A DNA stretch of 64,000 nucleotides, from assembly GCA_001566295.1 (NCBI GenBank), contig KQ964245.1, forward strand, positions 3,787,524 to 3,851,523. Direction: 5' to 3'. This DNA is from Microdochium bolleyi (Eukaryota; Ascomycota; Sordariomycetes; Xylariales; Microdochiaceae). The number at the start of each line of letters is the position of its first letter. Position 1 is the stretch's first letter. Positions 45,783-56,511 of the stretch are shown here, in pieces. A program made the translations under genes and the position numbers. The notes under the pieces were generated by a model, which did not search any database, had not been told where the DNA came from, and was given only the letters and a program-made list of their open reading frames with translations.

Positions 45783-47761
45783 ATGGGTGACGCCGGAGCA
45801 ACTTACAAGGCGGTCATCTACGCGGACCCGCCGTCCACAAAGACCGAGGTCGTGGACTTGTCTGTCCCCGAGCCTGGTGTTGGCGAGGTGCTTGTCCGTC
45901 TGTACGTCCATCTCACCTGTCACTTGTCCTCACACCTTGTGTTACGTCTTTGGCAGCGGTGCCAGTCGTTCATGTACGAAGCCGGAGGTTATATCTCACC
46001 TTATTCGTTCCCCCTATGGAACGCAGGCACACTAGCGCGCGTACTGCATGTCTTAGTCGTGGCTACATTTGGCGGCTGCGAACCCGAGTGGCCGGGTTCT
46101 GGTATACCAGCAGCTCGGTGCGCCATCAAGGTTCCGACTTACACGGGTGCAGCTGTTGTTTTTGCGTAACCTTCTTGAGAAGCTTCTGAGTTGCTGACCA
46201 GTTGCCGTAAAAATCTCGCGGGCTCAACAGACACTACTCAGGAGTGTGCCACACGGACTACAGCTTCTGCACCAGCGGCTTCGAGGGCTTGCCGCCGACA
46301 TTGAAAGGTTCGAACCACTCTGTTTCGAGCACCACCTCAGCTTCCCGTGTTCCGTATAGATGGGAGCAGCTCTGCCGGTTATATTCGTGTCGCCCACAAC
46401 AGGGGTAGCATTTTCATACTGACGATGCCCACTTTGAACAGGACAGGTCGGAGGCCATGAGGGTGTCGGCGAGGTCGTCAAGCTCGGCCCCGGGGTGTCT
46501 GTGCCAGCCGTTGGCACGAGGGTCGGCATAAAGTATGCAGCTGACGCCTGCCTGAACTGCGGTAAGTCCGTGAGCAGACGCACAATCCCTACACACTCGC
46601 AAACTCAAGCAGCTTCCGGGCCCACCGCTATTGGCGTGCAGATGGTGACAGCCAAGCGGGCTAACGGAGCTGAGCGTGTAACTCCGCGAGATTTGAAGTC
46701 GCCTAGCTAACACTGTCGTTTCTTGTCCTGATCTCAGAGCCCTGCCTGCTCGGTGGCGAGACGTCCTGCACCCAGGTCAAGATCTCCGGGTTCTACACCC
46801 CGGGGACGTTCCAGCAGTACTGCCTCACCAGCGCCAAATACGCCACCGTCGTCCCGGACGGCCTGCCCTCGGACGCCGCGGCGCCGCTCATGTGCGCAGG
46901 CATCAGCGTGTACTCCGGGCTGACCCGCGGCGGCGTCAAGCCCGGCGACTGGGTCCTCGTCACCGGCGCCGGGGGCGGCCTCGGCCATCTGGGCGTGCAG
47001 TACGCCCGGGCCCTAGGCGCGCGCGTCCTCGCCGTCGACCACGGCAGCAAGGAGGCCCTGTGCCGCTCCCTCGGGGCCGACGAGTTCGTCGACTTCACGC
47101 AGTACCCGCGCGACGACCCACCGTCGCCGGAGAGCAAGATGGCGACGCGGATCCGGGAGTTGACGCAGGGCGGGTGCAAGGTCGCGCTCATGTGCGCGTC
47201 CAGCAGCGCCACGTACGAGCACGCCATGTTCTGGCTGCGCTTCCGCGGCACGATCGTCTGCCTCGGCGTGCCCGACAACGCGGCGACCATGGCGGGCAAC
47301 CCGGCGTTCTTCCTAGCCAGCGAGCTGCGTCTGATCGGTACGTTTCACGGGATTTGGTCCCTGTTCTTTCCCTGCCAAATCTATCCTGTCGATCACTGGA
47401 TTCCTCTTTTTATTCTCGAGGAATCTCACCCCTGGAGCGTGGAGAACGAACTGTGTCATGAATTAAGTGTGCTCACACGTTGGACCACAGGCGTCAAGAC
47501 AGCGAACCGACAGGAGGCCGTCGAGGCGCTCGCCCTCGCCGCAAAGGGGGCCATCAAGACGCACTTCCAGGTCCGGCCGATGGAGGAGCTCACGCAGGCC
47601 AGTCTCTCTTCCGTTTTTTTCCTGTCTCCCCCCCTTTCTTTTTCTTTTTTCCTTTTTTCCTTTTTTCTTTCCATTCTCACGGTGCTGACATGCAACAACA
47701 GGTCTTTGAGGAGATGGAGGAGGGCAAGCTCCAGGGCCGAGTCGTCCTGGATCTGCGGTGA
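45783..47761 (+). CDS. Zinc-dependent alcohol dehydrogenase (fungal ADH1-like)
   Basis: A medium-chain dehydrogenase that interconverts alcohols and aldehydes. Six exons (45783-45901, 46231-46307, 46442-46561, 46738-47337, 47491-47597, 47702-47761) join in frame to 360 residues. Catalytic zinc ligands are Cys46 (LHYSGVCHTD), His71-Glu72 (GQVGGHEGVG) and Cys158. The structural zinc site is Cys102, 105, 108 and 116 (ACLNCEPCLLGGETSC). The coenzyme loop is GAGGGLG at 182-188. The first intron is long (329 bases), the second donor is GTTCG, and the fifth intron has a GC donor (CAG then GCCAGT), the only site that keeps the last exon in frame. These weak sites and the long introns set it apart from its neighbours and make a wrong automatic model likely. 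It is divergent from the aldehyde dehydrogenase gene. Confidence 0.9.
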
Positions 47762-48624
47762 TGGGATATGTTCTGTTTCAGGACATGGAAACGTCTAGGC
47801 CCCAGCTTCCTTCTTTTTGTCGTTCCTAGTTCTGGAGTTCGGGGAGTGAGAGAAGAGAAAACACCGCACATGGGGGTAAGGGGGTCATGGGAGACGGGGC
47901 CTCAAGAATACATCACACAATTTTATTCTTTTCCCCCAAAGTACTTATAGCGCAAGGTCTGCTGTTGCCTCCTAGAACGTCTTATGAATGGGGGGGATAA
48001 CGTGAGGACATAAGTCTCGACTCGGTGGGATACAGAGACCGCTAGGAAGTTGTTGACCTTCCTTTGATACGAGCGCTGCTGCTCGTATGCCTGTCACTGA
48101 CCCGCGAGGGACCGCAAGAGTTTGCCGGACCAGGCTATACGAGACCCCCCCTGTGCGACGCATGCTGGCCATGATAACAAACTCAGTCTCATCTTTCACC
48201 ACGTGCGGCACGGGATGTTCACGCCGGGTCACTGTCGGGCAAAATCCTGGCCGTAGCACCGGAAATGAAGTTCACGGACGTTCGTGGCTCTCTGTCACAT
48301 CCATCTTATCTGCTGCTTCTCAATTACTTAATTGTGAGGATAACAATGAATCGGCGCCGCACAGCTCGGTCGGCTCATGCATGACTTGTATATCCAAAGC
48401 CTTGACCGATCGCACCGCATGGTGCGCTGTATGAGGAGTCTTGGCAGAGACGACGAGACCAAAACACACTAGACCCTGTTTACATGAACCAGCTTCGGAG
48501 ATGACTGTTCCTCGTAGCCGTCTCGACCCATCCCTCGCCATGGTTATCCTACCAACTGAAAAATCATGACCTGCTATTGCTGTCCAGCGTGTATGGCAGC
48601 CTTGCCCTACGATAACCAAGAAAA
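47762..48624. other. Convergent region between ADH and F-box-like gene
   Basis: An 860-base stretch with the alcohol dehydrogenase 3' UTR. A run of Gs near 47990 is the only notable element. No gene-like frame is seen. Confidence 0.45.
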
Positions 48625-49593
48625 TCAGGGTATCGCTTCGTCGTCGTCTACTCCTTCCGACCCTTTCTTCGAGCTGCTCTCTCGCGCAGAGCAAGCCGCG
48701 TGGAACTCGCGCCACTTCACCGGCACACCCCAGCGGAGCGTCTCGTCCACCGCAACGTAGTCGTGCAATGGACACCACCGCGACGCCGGATACTCGGGGA
48801 GGCACCAGTCTATCCTCAGCGACGCGCTCTTGAGGAGGCGGTGGGAGAGCAGATCCAGCAGGGACCGCATCGCGGTCGTCGGTGTGTAGTCGTGGATGTC
48901 CCAGTCGCCTCGCTGGTGATGTTTCCTGTGCGGCGTGTAGCTCGGGAAGAAGATGTCGAGAACGTCCCTGGCGTGGAAGTTGATTTCAATCTCGAATGCC
49001 AGGTCTTTGAGGTGACCGTGCTCGATCATGGAGCGGACGAAGGGAAATAAATTGTCTGTCAGGTGTGCGGCGTCTTCAACTTGGATGACTCGGATGGCGA
49101 GATGTCGGATCTCCATCATCTCGGCCAAGTCTTTGTCTGTCAGGGGGCTCGCCTTCACGAAACGAGATGTGGACGTTCTAAACACCCAGGCGAACGTATT
49201 GAAAAGACGCCACGCCTGGAGGGCTTCTTGATACATTTGCTTGCAGGTGAGAAGGAGATTCATTGGGTAGAGCTCGCTCCTCGGTTCCATCCATACTGTC
49301 CTTGGTTGCTGATTTCTGCGAAGTACAGGGATTGGCCGCGATCCATAGTTCGGCGGATAAGGGAAGACGACGAGATACCCCAGTATAGCTTCTCGTAACT
49401 CTGCAGGCAAATTGAAGAATGGAAAGGCGCTAGGGTCCTCTTTTGGTGGCTTCGGATCGACGAGACAGTGCAACGAAGACTTCCGCAAAGGTAGTTGTGA
49501 CGACTTTCGCCCTCTTATGGGTATTGAGACCTCCATCACCGGGGCTAGGAGGTTTCTCGGCGCGTGCCCGCTCAGATGGTGGTGACTACACAA
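48625..49593 (-). CDS. F-box-like fungal protein of unknown target
   Basis: A single frame encodes 322 residues. The segment FFNLPAELREAILGYLVV (about 59-76) followed by LYPMNLLLTCKQMYQEALQA and WRLFNTFAWVFRT is the pattern of the very large fungal family with an LPAELR F-box-like motif followed by a conserved LLLTCKQxYxEA helix. Such proteins are presumed, though mostly not shown, to be substrate adaptors of SCF ubiquitin ligases. The middle (EIRHLAIRVIQVEDAAH) and C-terminal parts are conserved-looking but carry no named domain. The C-terminus is Ser/Lys/Asp-rich. The ATG at 49593 gives a His-rich first 10 residues; the methionine at residue 20 (MEVSIPIRGRK) is an equally good start. Confidence 0.75.
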   Translation of the reverse strand: MCSHHHLSGHAPRNLLAPVMEVSIPIRGRKSSQLPLRKSSLHCLVDPKPPKEDPSAFPFFNLPAELREAILGYLVVFPYPPNYGSRPIPVLRRNQQPRTVWMEPRSELYPMNLLLTCKQMYQEALQAWRLFNTFAWVFRTSTSRFVKASPLTDKDLAEMMEIRHLAIRVIQVEDAAHLTDNLFPFVRSMIEHGHLKDLAFEIEINFHARDVLDIFFPSYTPHRKHHQRGDWDIHDYTPTTAMRSLLDLLSHRLLKSASLRIDWCLPEYPASRWCPLHDYVAVDETLRWGVPVKWREFHAACSARESSSKKGSEGVDDDEAIP

Positions 49594-50219
49594 GTAGCAT
49601 GTTTACAACAAGGACTAGACTGTCCTATGTCTCGCTTATGTGTGTGCTAGCATGGTGTAGGATACTGGATGCAGACCACTCAGTCCGAGCAGCTGAAAGG
49701 CAACCCAGCTCAGCGGCCAGCAACCTTGGACGGAAACATGATCGCACGAAATAGCCGCGTCCTCCAAGGGTATCTGCCGCCTGCCCACAAGCGACCACGC
49801 CATCTCAAAGAGACCTTCGGTATTTTCGAGGAGTCGAATGAATCGGTGGCCGCGATGCTGGTCAGATGATGTTGGTTTGCCGCACATGCGGTCAAACAGG
49901 CACAGGGGTTGGTCTGTCAACCCTGATCCCAGCTGCATATGTTCTGATAGGCGGCGAGGTGTTTGCAAGAGCCAACATGTCGAAATGAAGCCGGCCGCAG
50001 GACATCCTTGGGCTTTACGGATTCAAGACCCCAACGCTGGTTGGCGCCAATGACCGTGCTCGTCACTTCTTGCGGTGTAGAAATGTGCTTGCCTGGCCAT
50101 GTGGCCGTTGCGGAAGTCGAGCCGGAGCGCTTCCTTGGCAGACGGACAAGCGCGACTCTCCAACTGTCTCTCGCATCTGCGAGAGCCATCTTGGCCTCGG
50201 CTGGCTGCAGTCCGTTCCA
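49594..50219. other. Intergenic region between F-box-like and macrodomain genes
   Basis: A 626-base gap between two genes on the same strand. No gene-like frame or repeat was recognised. Confidence 0.45.
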
Positions 50220-50813
50220 TCACTTTCGAGAAGGCGGCTCAAGCACAATCCAGCGTCCCTCCCAGCCCTTGAAACACTCCCGGATGAGGGCGCTGGTCTT
50301 TGCCCACGGCACCTTGAATGCTCCCGAGTTGAACATGGGCGAGTAGACCTCGGGGAAAGGACAGCCCTCGTCGCTGCGACTACGTTGGTCGAGCTGTTTC
50401 CGGAAGTCGTCCAGGGCTTGCTTCGTCTGGCTGAGCACAAGGGGTGGGCGGTCAAGACCAGGTTTGCCCTTGGCTCGATTTGCCCTGCCGTAACCGTGGC
50501 TGGAAAATAGGCAGACGATGGATAGCCTTGGGGCGCCAGCGGCTACGTCCTCATCTTGTGGAGGTATGATGTAGCAGCGACCGACAAGATCTCTTGTGGC
50601 GAAGCGCGCCTCGGCGTTTGTCTTGAAGCTGTCGCAGTATGCACGGTACTCGACGTAAGCGCCCGGAAAGATGCCACGGAGCTCGAGAGCAAACCCAGCT
50701 CCCCATTCGCCGAGGCAGTTTGTTGCATGGACGAGATATGCGCCTGTTGGCAAGGACTGCAGGGCTGTTGATGTGGTCTCGAGCTGGAAGGCCGTGGTGG
50801 CTAAGCTGGCCAT
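50220..50813 (-). CDS. Macrodomain protein, POA1-like ADP-ribose 1''-phosphate phosphatase
   Basis: Yeast Poa1 removes the phosphate from ADP-ribose 1''-phosphate, a by-product of tRNA splicing, and can also reverse ADP-ribosylation. One frame gives 197 residues, essentially a single macrodomain. The ligand-binding loop AYLVHATNCLGEWGAGFALE (residues 25-44) has the Asn32 and Gly-rich stretch expected for ADP-ribose binding. The second loop, SPMFNSGAFKVPW (158-170), matches the Poa1-type phosphate-binding loop. A mid-protein IVCLFSSHGYGR strand-loop also fits. The length is slightly above yeast Poa1 (about 177) because of charged insertions. The start fits because the fold begins within 20 residues. 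Confidence 0.87.
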   Translation of the reverse strand: MASLATTAFQLETTSTALQSLPTGAYLVHATNCLGEWGAGFALELRGIFPGAYVEYRAYCDSFKTNAEARFATRDLVGRCYIIPPQDEDVAAGAPRLSIVCLFSSHGYGRANRAKGKPGLDRPPLVLSQTKQALDDFRKQLDQRSRSDEGCPFPEVYSPMFNSGAFKVPWAKTSALIRECFKGWEGRWIVLEPPSRK

Positions 50814-51273
50814 TTTTGGAGGCCAACTGTTTTCTCGAGAAGCTCAGTGTACGGTGTACTTCGTAGTCATTGGAAAGAACGCAATGGCTGTAGACCGAAG
50901 TTGCACAGGACGGGAGCTGCATGGTGAAGCGTTGCAGCTTCCATCCTTGAGTGGCACAAGCACTCACTGTGCTTGAGGCCCCCACCACACTGTTTCTTGC
51001 ACTGTACATCGTTGACAATCGGGTCACCATGAGATACGCCCAGAAAAAGATCCAGTGCAACGTAAATTTTATTTGCTGACGAGAAAAGAAAATGTATCGG
51101 TAGATATTAAAGACTGTACATTAGTATGATGGTTGATTTGTGCTTCGGGGCAGCCATCTTCTAACAAATCAAAGTACTCCTCCGCAATATGCTGTAGAAG
51201 CTTCTCGCCATGCGTCCTGTTGTCTGGTGTTGCAGGCACATGGACCACACAATGCTTCTTGGGGGCCAACTGC
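50814..51273. other. Intergenic region upstream of the macrodomain gene
   Basis: A 460-base stretch that should hold the macrodomain gene promoter and the 3' UTR of the WSC gene. Nothing else was recognised. Confidence 0.45.
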
Positions 51274-53110
51274 TTACTGGACCCAGTCACCGGCATAGGT
51301 CTTGCACTGGCCGTTGTCCTTGACGTTGTAGTTCTCGTTCCGGCAATCCTGGTACTGGGCCTTGCAAGCATCCCGGGCATCGTTGTAGTTCTGGCTGAAC
51401 TGGTTGGTAGTCCGCCTGATCATCTCCATCTCCTCAGCACGAGAAGAACGGGGGCTACGGCCGCCAGCACGGTAGCCCTTGTTGGGGTTGTAGCCGCCGC
51501 CGTACCACGAGTTCCCAAACTTTCCGTTCGTCTTGCAAGCCTCGACGTAGACATCGAGACACTGCTTGTACTGCCACTTGCAAGCATCCTCACACGCGGG
51601 CTTGCAGTCCTTACGAACGTACGAGCGGCACTTGGAGCTGTCGTTGTCCGTGTACAGCTTGTAGACGTTGCCGCTGCGGTAGTCGCGCTCAACGTTGTTG
51701 CAGGTCACCAGAGGCAGCTCGATGCCACCGACAGGCTTGCCAGGGCCATAGCCCCACCTGTTGTCCGTAGGCTGCTTGCAAATACCAGTGGGGGTAGGGA
51801 TGTTGCAGGTAGATGTGGTGGAAGTCTTGGTGGTCGTCGTCGCAGACGCTGTGGTCGGGCAGGGGTAGACGCTGGTGCTAGTCGAAGGCTGCTGTCCGCC
51901 GATGGGAGGGTACTGCTTGTAGCATCCATTCTTGCCACCACGTCCGCTGTCCGAGAAGCAGTAGTCCTTGATCTTGCCACACCAGCCAGCATAGTTGAAG
52001 CAGTCCATGGCATTGGGCCAACCGGCCTTGAGGAAGCAGGACGCAATCTGCAACTTGCAGGAAGACCAGGCTTGCAGGCACTTGGTCTTGTCAGAGAAGT
52101 CAGGCAGCGGACCGGCACACCAGTTGCCGCAGCCGTACTCGCACTTAGGGGGAGTGATGATGGTGGCAGTGCACTGAGCGGGACCAGTGGTGGTCGGGGT
52201 GACGGAGGTGATCGTGGCTGAAGATGTAGTCGAAGCAACGCTAGACGTGCTTGAAGTCGATGACATGGTAGAGCTGGAAGAGCTGGTGCTGGTGCTTGGG
52301 AGCACGGGGGGCTTTCCGCAGGGCTCCTTGGACAGCAGGCCCTTGGCGACATAGAGGCTGAGGCGGGCATCTCCACCGCAGGTCTGGGAGTCATCTCCTG
52401 TGCACTTCTTGCTGCACTGAGACTCGTCCGTGAGCGCGGTACCATCGCCAACGGTGACGCCACAGTAGCATTCACGAGACCATTCGGTGCCGGCGTAGGG
52501 GTATCCCCCAGCCAGACAGGTTGCGAGGCACTTCTCGTTGGTCAGGCTGTCGCCATCGAGCTGATCCTGCTTGTAGAAGACAGCCTTGCCGAGAGGTGCC
52601 TGGGCGTCGTCGGTCCAGCATCCGACGTACTGGTAGTCAGACACAGAGACGGAGGAGATGGGGTTGAAGGTCGGGTCCGTGTAGATGCTGACGGCATCGT
52701 CGCCTCCACAGATCTGGTTGCTGTCGCCGTTGCACTTGAAGACGCACTTGTCCTCGCTCAGCTTGTCGTTGCGGATCGAGTTACCACAGTAGCATTCGCC
52801 GTAGTAGCCCAGTCCAGACATGCGGAAGCCGTTGCCTGTGACGTGTTAGTAGACTGATGGCTCGGAGACCACGGCAGTGTCCTGTCTTACCCTTGCAAAG
52901 AGCTTGGCACTTCTGCGGAGTTCCGGTCTCGCGGTCGAGATCCATCTTCTGCTCGAGCGCATACGGCTCGCCCGGGGAGCCGTTGTCGTAGCATCCGGTG
53001 TAGGTGAAGGGAGTGAACGACTTGGGGCAAGTGGGCAGCTCCGGGTACCAGGCGAGAACCGGAGCAACAGCGATGGCTGCGAAGGCAGCGATGGAGCGGA
53101 AGGACTTCAT
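51274..53110 (-). CDS. Secreted protein with two WSC domains and a cysteine-rich C-terminus
   Basis: Two exons (53110-52891, 52835-51274) join in frame to 593 residues. A clear signal peptide (MKSFRSIAAFAAIAVAPVLA) is followed by two WSC carbohydrate-binding domains. The first runs over about residues 35-130, with YTGCYDNG, YYGECYCGNS and CNGDSNQICGGDDAVSIY. The second covers about 138-235, with YVGCWTDD, ECYCG, and CTGDDSQTCGGDARLSLYV. A Ser/Thr-rich linker, likely O-glycosylated, leads to two Cys-rich segments (CEYGCGNWCAG onward and CKPACEDACKWQYKQC onward) that I do not recognise. No transmembrane helix or GPI signal is visible at the C-terminus (TYAGDWVQ), so it is probably secreted or wall-bound rather than a Wsc1-type stress sensor. 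A TATAAATA sequence lies about 120 bases upstream. Confidence 0.88.
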
Positions 53111-53230
53111 GGTGACACAAAGGATCTTTCCCAGAATGGCGGAAAACTAGAAGAGCTGAAGACTGGAGCCTGTCAGTTGCCGTGAGGAGACTGGAGCAGG
53201 AAGCCTTTGGGATCGGGTCTTGAGCCGGTA

Positions 53231-53238
53231 TATTTATA
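53231..53238 (-). promoter_or_regulatory. TATA box of the WSC-domain gene
   Basis: TATAAATA on the - strand, about 120 bases before the ATG at 53110. The match and distance suit an inducible or highly expressed secreted protein. It is inferred from position and sequence only. Confidence 0.5.
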
Positions 53239-54221
53239 TCGGGACAACGCAGACCTCGAGCCTGTAGCTCGTTCGCGTGGCCCTGGCCAGATCTCTGGCC
53301 GCGGGGCCCCGTCGACACGCGAGAATCGCATGACGGGCCAATGCGAGACGGCGGAAAACCAGAACAGGGCCTGGAGCTGGCGAAGCACCTGCAGGACGGC
53401 GCTGGCGTCGGCGGGCTGGCGGGCCCGATCAAGTCTGGCGCAGCCGGCAGGTGCGGCAGGGCCGTCGCAAGAAGGAGCTTGCCAGCATACGCATGGTGGC
53501 GGTCCAGGGGCGCCCGCGGCGGCAGTGGGGAGATGGACGATGCGATGGAGACGGAGCGGGAGGAGGTCGAGGTTTGGCCGGTGCGCAGGTGCTCATCTGG
53601 TGGCGCCGGCAAGGTCGACGGACGGCCTCGACGATCCGCCCGCCGACTGAGCAGCCGCCCCAGGGCTGTCAGGGGAGTCGGGGGTAGTGCAGCGGCCCCC
53701 ACCGGGCGGGCCAATCAGCACATCGGCTGCCTCCCCCTAGCCTGCCTGTTCAGGGCAGGTGCGCCAAAACGCCGTTAATCCTCCGCCGAGGTTTGCGGCT
53801 AGCACTGCGGCGCCCAAGCATCTCGGCCGGCCCGTGCTGGGTGTAAGTCACGTCTTCCAGGTTGTCATTTCACTTGCACTCCATTGTCGACAGCTGTTCG
53901 TGCGGGAGCTAGACCGCAGCCAGGCCTGGGTCTGTCCAAGCTGGACTCTCAGTACCATTGGAAGACCGACATCCGGCGCACGGACAAGGCGCGGCAGGAT
54001 CGTGCAGCCAAATCCCTGCTGCTCCTTGGGGTCGTGGGCAGAGGCGGGACGGACAGTATTGCCAACCTCAAGTTGCTTATTGCATGTGGCAGTCGAGGCC
54101 GTCGAGGCACTCTTGGGTCCTGGTCTGGCAAGCTGCTTCTTCCTGTCTTTCTCTGGGAAAGCTGTCCAGGCCCAACTGGGACCACAAGGCTTCCCACTGA
54201 ACAAAACCCCGTCCCCCTCCA

Positions 54222-54280
54222 GGTACCGTACAATAGGGTACCTAAACCACCCTAGCCTTAAGGTAGACTACGGTACCCTA
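54222..54280. repeat. Nested inverted repeats around GGTACC
   Basis: TAGGGTACC (54234-54242) is the reverse complement of GGTACCCTA (54272-54280). GGTACCGTA (54222-54230) is the reverse complement of TACGGTACC (54269-54277). The intervening sequence contains CCTTAAGG, itself palindromic. Confidence 0.8.
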
Positions 54281-55537
54281 AAGGAAGAAGTCTCGTAACG
54301 AGATCATCACCAGGTTACAGGCGGGTGCCCACCGCGGGACGCTAGCCGTGCCTATCGCCAAGCCGCCACGACTAGGCTCCTCTGGGCTAGACTGCGATGC
54401 CAGACCAGGCCCGCGCGGTTTTCCCAGCCGGTGAGCCTGTCCCTGCGCTAGCTCAGGTACGGGTGCCTCACAAAGATGCGATTCGCCTAGAGGGCTGCCG
54501 GCTGGACCAGCCTGGTTTCTTCCCACGCCGAGTCGTGCCTGCGTCGCTGATACGATCCTGACAGCCTCACCTGCTCGCGGGCTCCTGCAATTACTCGTTG
54601 ACGAGCCCCCGTGCGCGAGGAAGAAGCAAAGCCTCCGAGGATGCTTATTCTTCTCACCCCGGATTTGCTGTCGTTCGATCCTGACACCCTGCCTCCAACT
54701 TGGTGTCGACCTCCAGAGCGGCAGCTTCGAGGATCGGGATGGACCCGCGGTCGGTCACAGCGCTCTAGCCACCAGCCTGGTCTAGCCGCAATGCGGACAA
54801 TGCACCGTTCGTTCCTGGCCTCGACGTTGGGCATTTCCGCCAGTCGACATAAGGGTCCTGCCGGCGCCACAAGAAGCCGGTGCTGGCCTCGGACAGAGTT
54901 TGGCCGTCCCGCCCGGCCGCCCCATCAGGGTGCAGCTCAAACAGGCGCCGACGACGGTGAGGCTCGCGAGTCGTGACTCGCATCGGGCAGGAGAGGGGCC
55001 CCAAGCGAAACAAACAAAGGGTCTGCAGGAAGGGAGATTATTGTCTGCAGAAGCGTGAATCTACCCGTGCCGCTTCTGCAGCAGCGTGCGGCTGATGTGT
55101 CATTTCTGCAGACTTCAATACTCCAACAGCAGGCAGGCCACTTGCGCGCACGGCTGCCACAGCCACAAGATTCACACGATACGAGGTTCCCGCCCCGGGG
55201 GACTCCACAGAGCAGGTGCATAGTATTGCCGTGTGCGTGTGCATGTGCTTGTGCATATGCAGATGCAAGTAACGGACGGCGGGTGACATGACATGAACCA
55301 CCAGGATCACGCGTCATGTTTCTCATCACCACCCGCGGTCGTCTTACAGTCTAGACCACAGCTCTGCAGCGGCTTTCTGGACGTCGTGCTTCGAGCATAG
55401 TGCCACGCTGAAAGATCCCGTCCCTGCATGCAGCTGCGCTTCCATCATCAGTAATTTTCCTCGGCTCGAAATTGCTGCCCCAGCGAACCTGAAGCCTCCG
55501 GCGTAGCCAGATCAGGACTTGTTTGTAAGAGCGTAGT

Positions 55538-55559
55538 CTATGGAGTACCTACTCCATAG
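55538..55559. repeat. Perfect 10-bp inverted repeat with a 2-base spacer
   Basis: CTATGGAGTA followed by CC and TACTCCATAG: the two arms are exact reverse complements. It could form a hairpin or bind a dimeric protein; no gene lies within 900 bases. Confidence 0.85.
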
Positions 55560-56511
55560 AATGCTCGGGCACGGATCATTCTGGCTCAGATGATCACCCG
55601 TCCCGTCCCTGGAGCCCACATTCGATCACCCCGATCTTTGACACAGGCTCGGCTTGGATCATCTTGCTGCAAGGCTGAAGGTGGTTCTGTCGAACTGCCG
55701 ATCCCCGAGTAACTATCTGATCTTGCCGGGATTTCCTCCATTACTCAGTGGCCACTGTCTGTTGTGCTATGGTAAGTGCAAAGACGGATAAATGGGGTCC
55801 TTCCCACGGACAAAACATCGAGGGTTACTCTGATCCTCGGGCAATATTGAAATAGCATCCTACCTCGCCTACTGCTCATGGGACCATTGATGAGGTCTGG
55901 CCCTGCTATGTTGTTGGAACAGGTCGCAAACAATGCAGAGCTCCATCACGCAAACCCCTCCTGTGATCCGGAAGAACACCGATCAACCCAGCGCCGGCAT
56001 AACCTAGCCCCGATGCAAGCACTGCTTAAAAGACTTCCCGGCTTACACACCCAACCTCGTGCTGGTTAATATCCATGCAGGTTGGTCAGTAGCAGCCTTG
56101 GAGTCCACCTCCAAGTGTGCATCATGAGAGCCTACCCTCGGTCAAAGCACCGTGGACTTCGCCCCAGGGATGCAGAAGTGGACCCCGCTCGCGTGTAAGT
56201 GCTCTAGTGATTCACCAGTGACGCCATGACTACGAAATCGCAGTGTCTACAGCTGCAACAATCGGGAGCAGACTGACAGTTGCCAGCTGTTGTTGATTGT
56301 GGAATGTTAATGAGACGAGGTTGCGTCATTACCTGTCCAGTGTTCGCGAAGGCACTGCTTCGAGGTTTCAGCGTGCAAATTGCATTGGAGTTTCTTGGCC
56401 TCTTTGTCACAACCATCTCCAACCTCCAGAGAATCATCCGTTGCTTGAAGAAATCGCTTTAGGCATACCGCTGCAATCCCCCGAGACTCGACGAACAGAC
56501 CGCCCCCCAAA

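Larger units (their letters stand above)
53111..56511. other. 3.4 kb interval with no convincing gene
   Basis: It contains the WSC gene promoter at its left side. GC content is high near 53300-53750, where long overlapping frames are chance. Two palindromic structures occur: nested GGTACC inverted repeats at 54222-54280 and a perfect 22-base inverted repeat at 55538-55559. No transposon open frame or RNA gene is recognised. Confidence 0.45.

Noticed and set aside
46300..46320. GGTTCGAACC, which resembles a tRNA B box
   Set aside because: It lies at the exon 2/intron 2 boundary of the alcohol dehydrogenase gene and no tRNA cloverleaf can be drawn around it.
42590..53110. Possible secondary-metabolite cluster (dehydrogenases, transporter, oxidase nearby)
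   Set aside because: No polyketide synthase, peptide synthetase, terpene cyclase or pathway regulator is present, and the neighbours are housekeeping genes.
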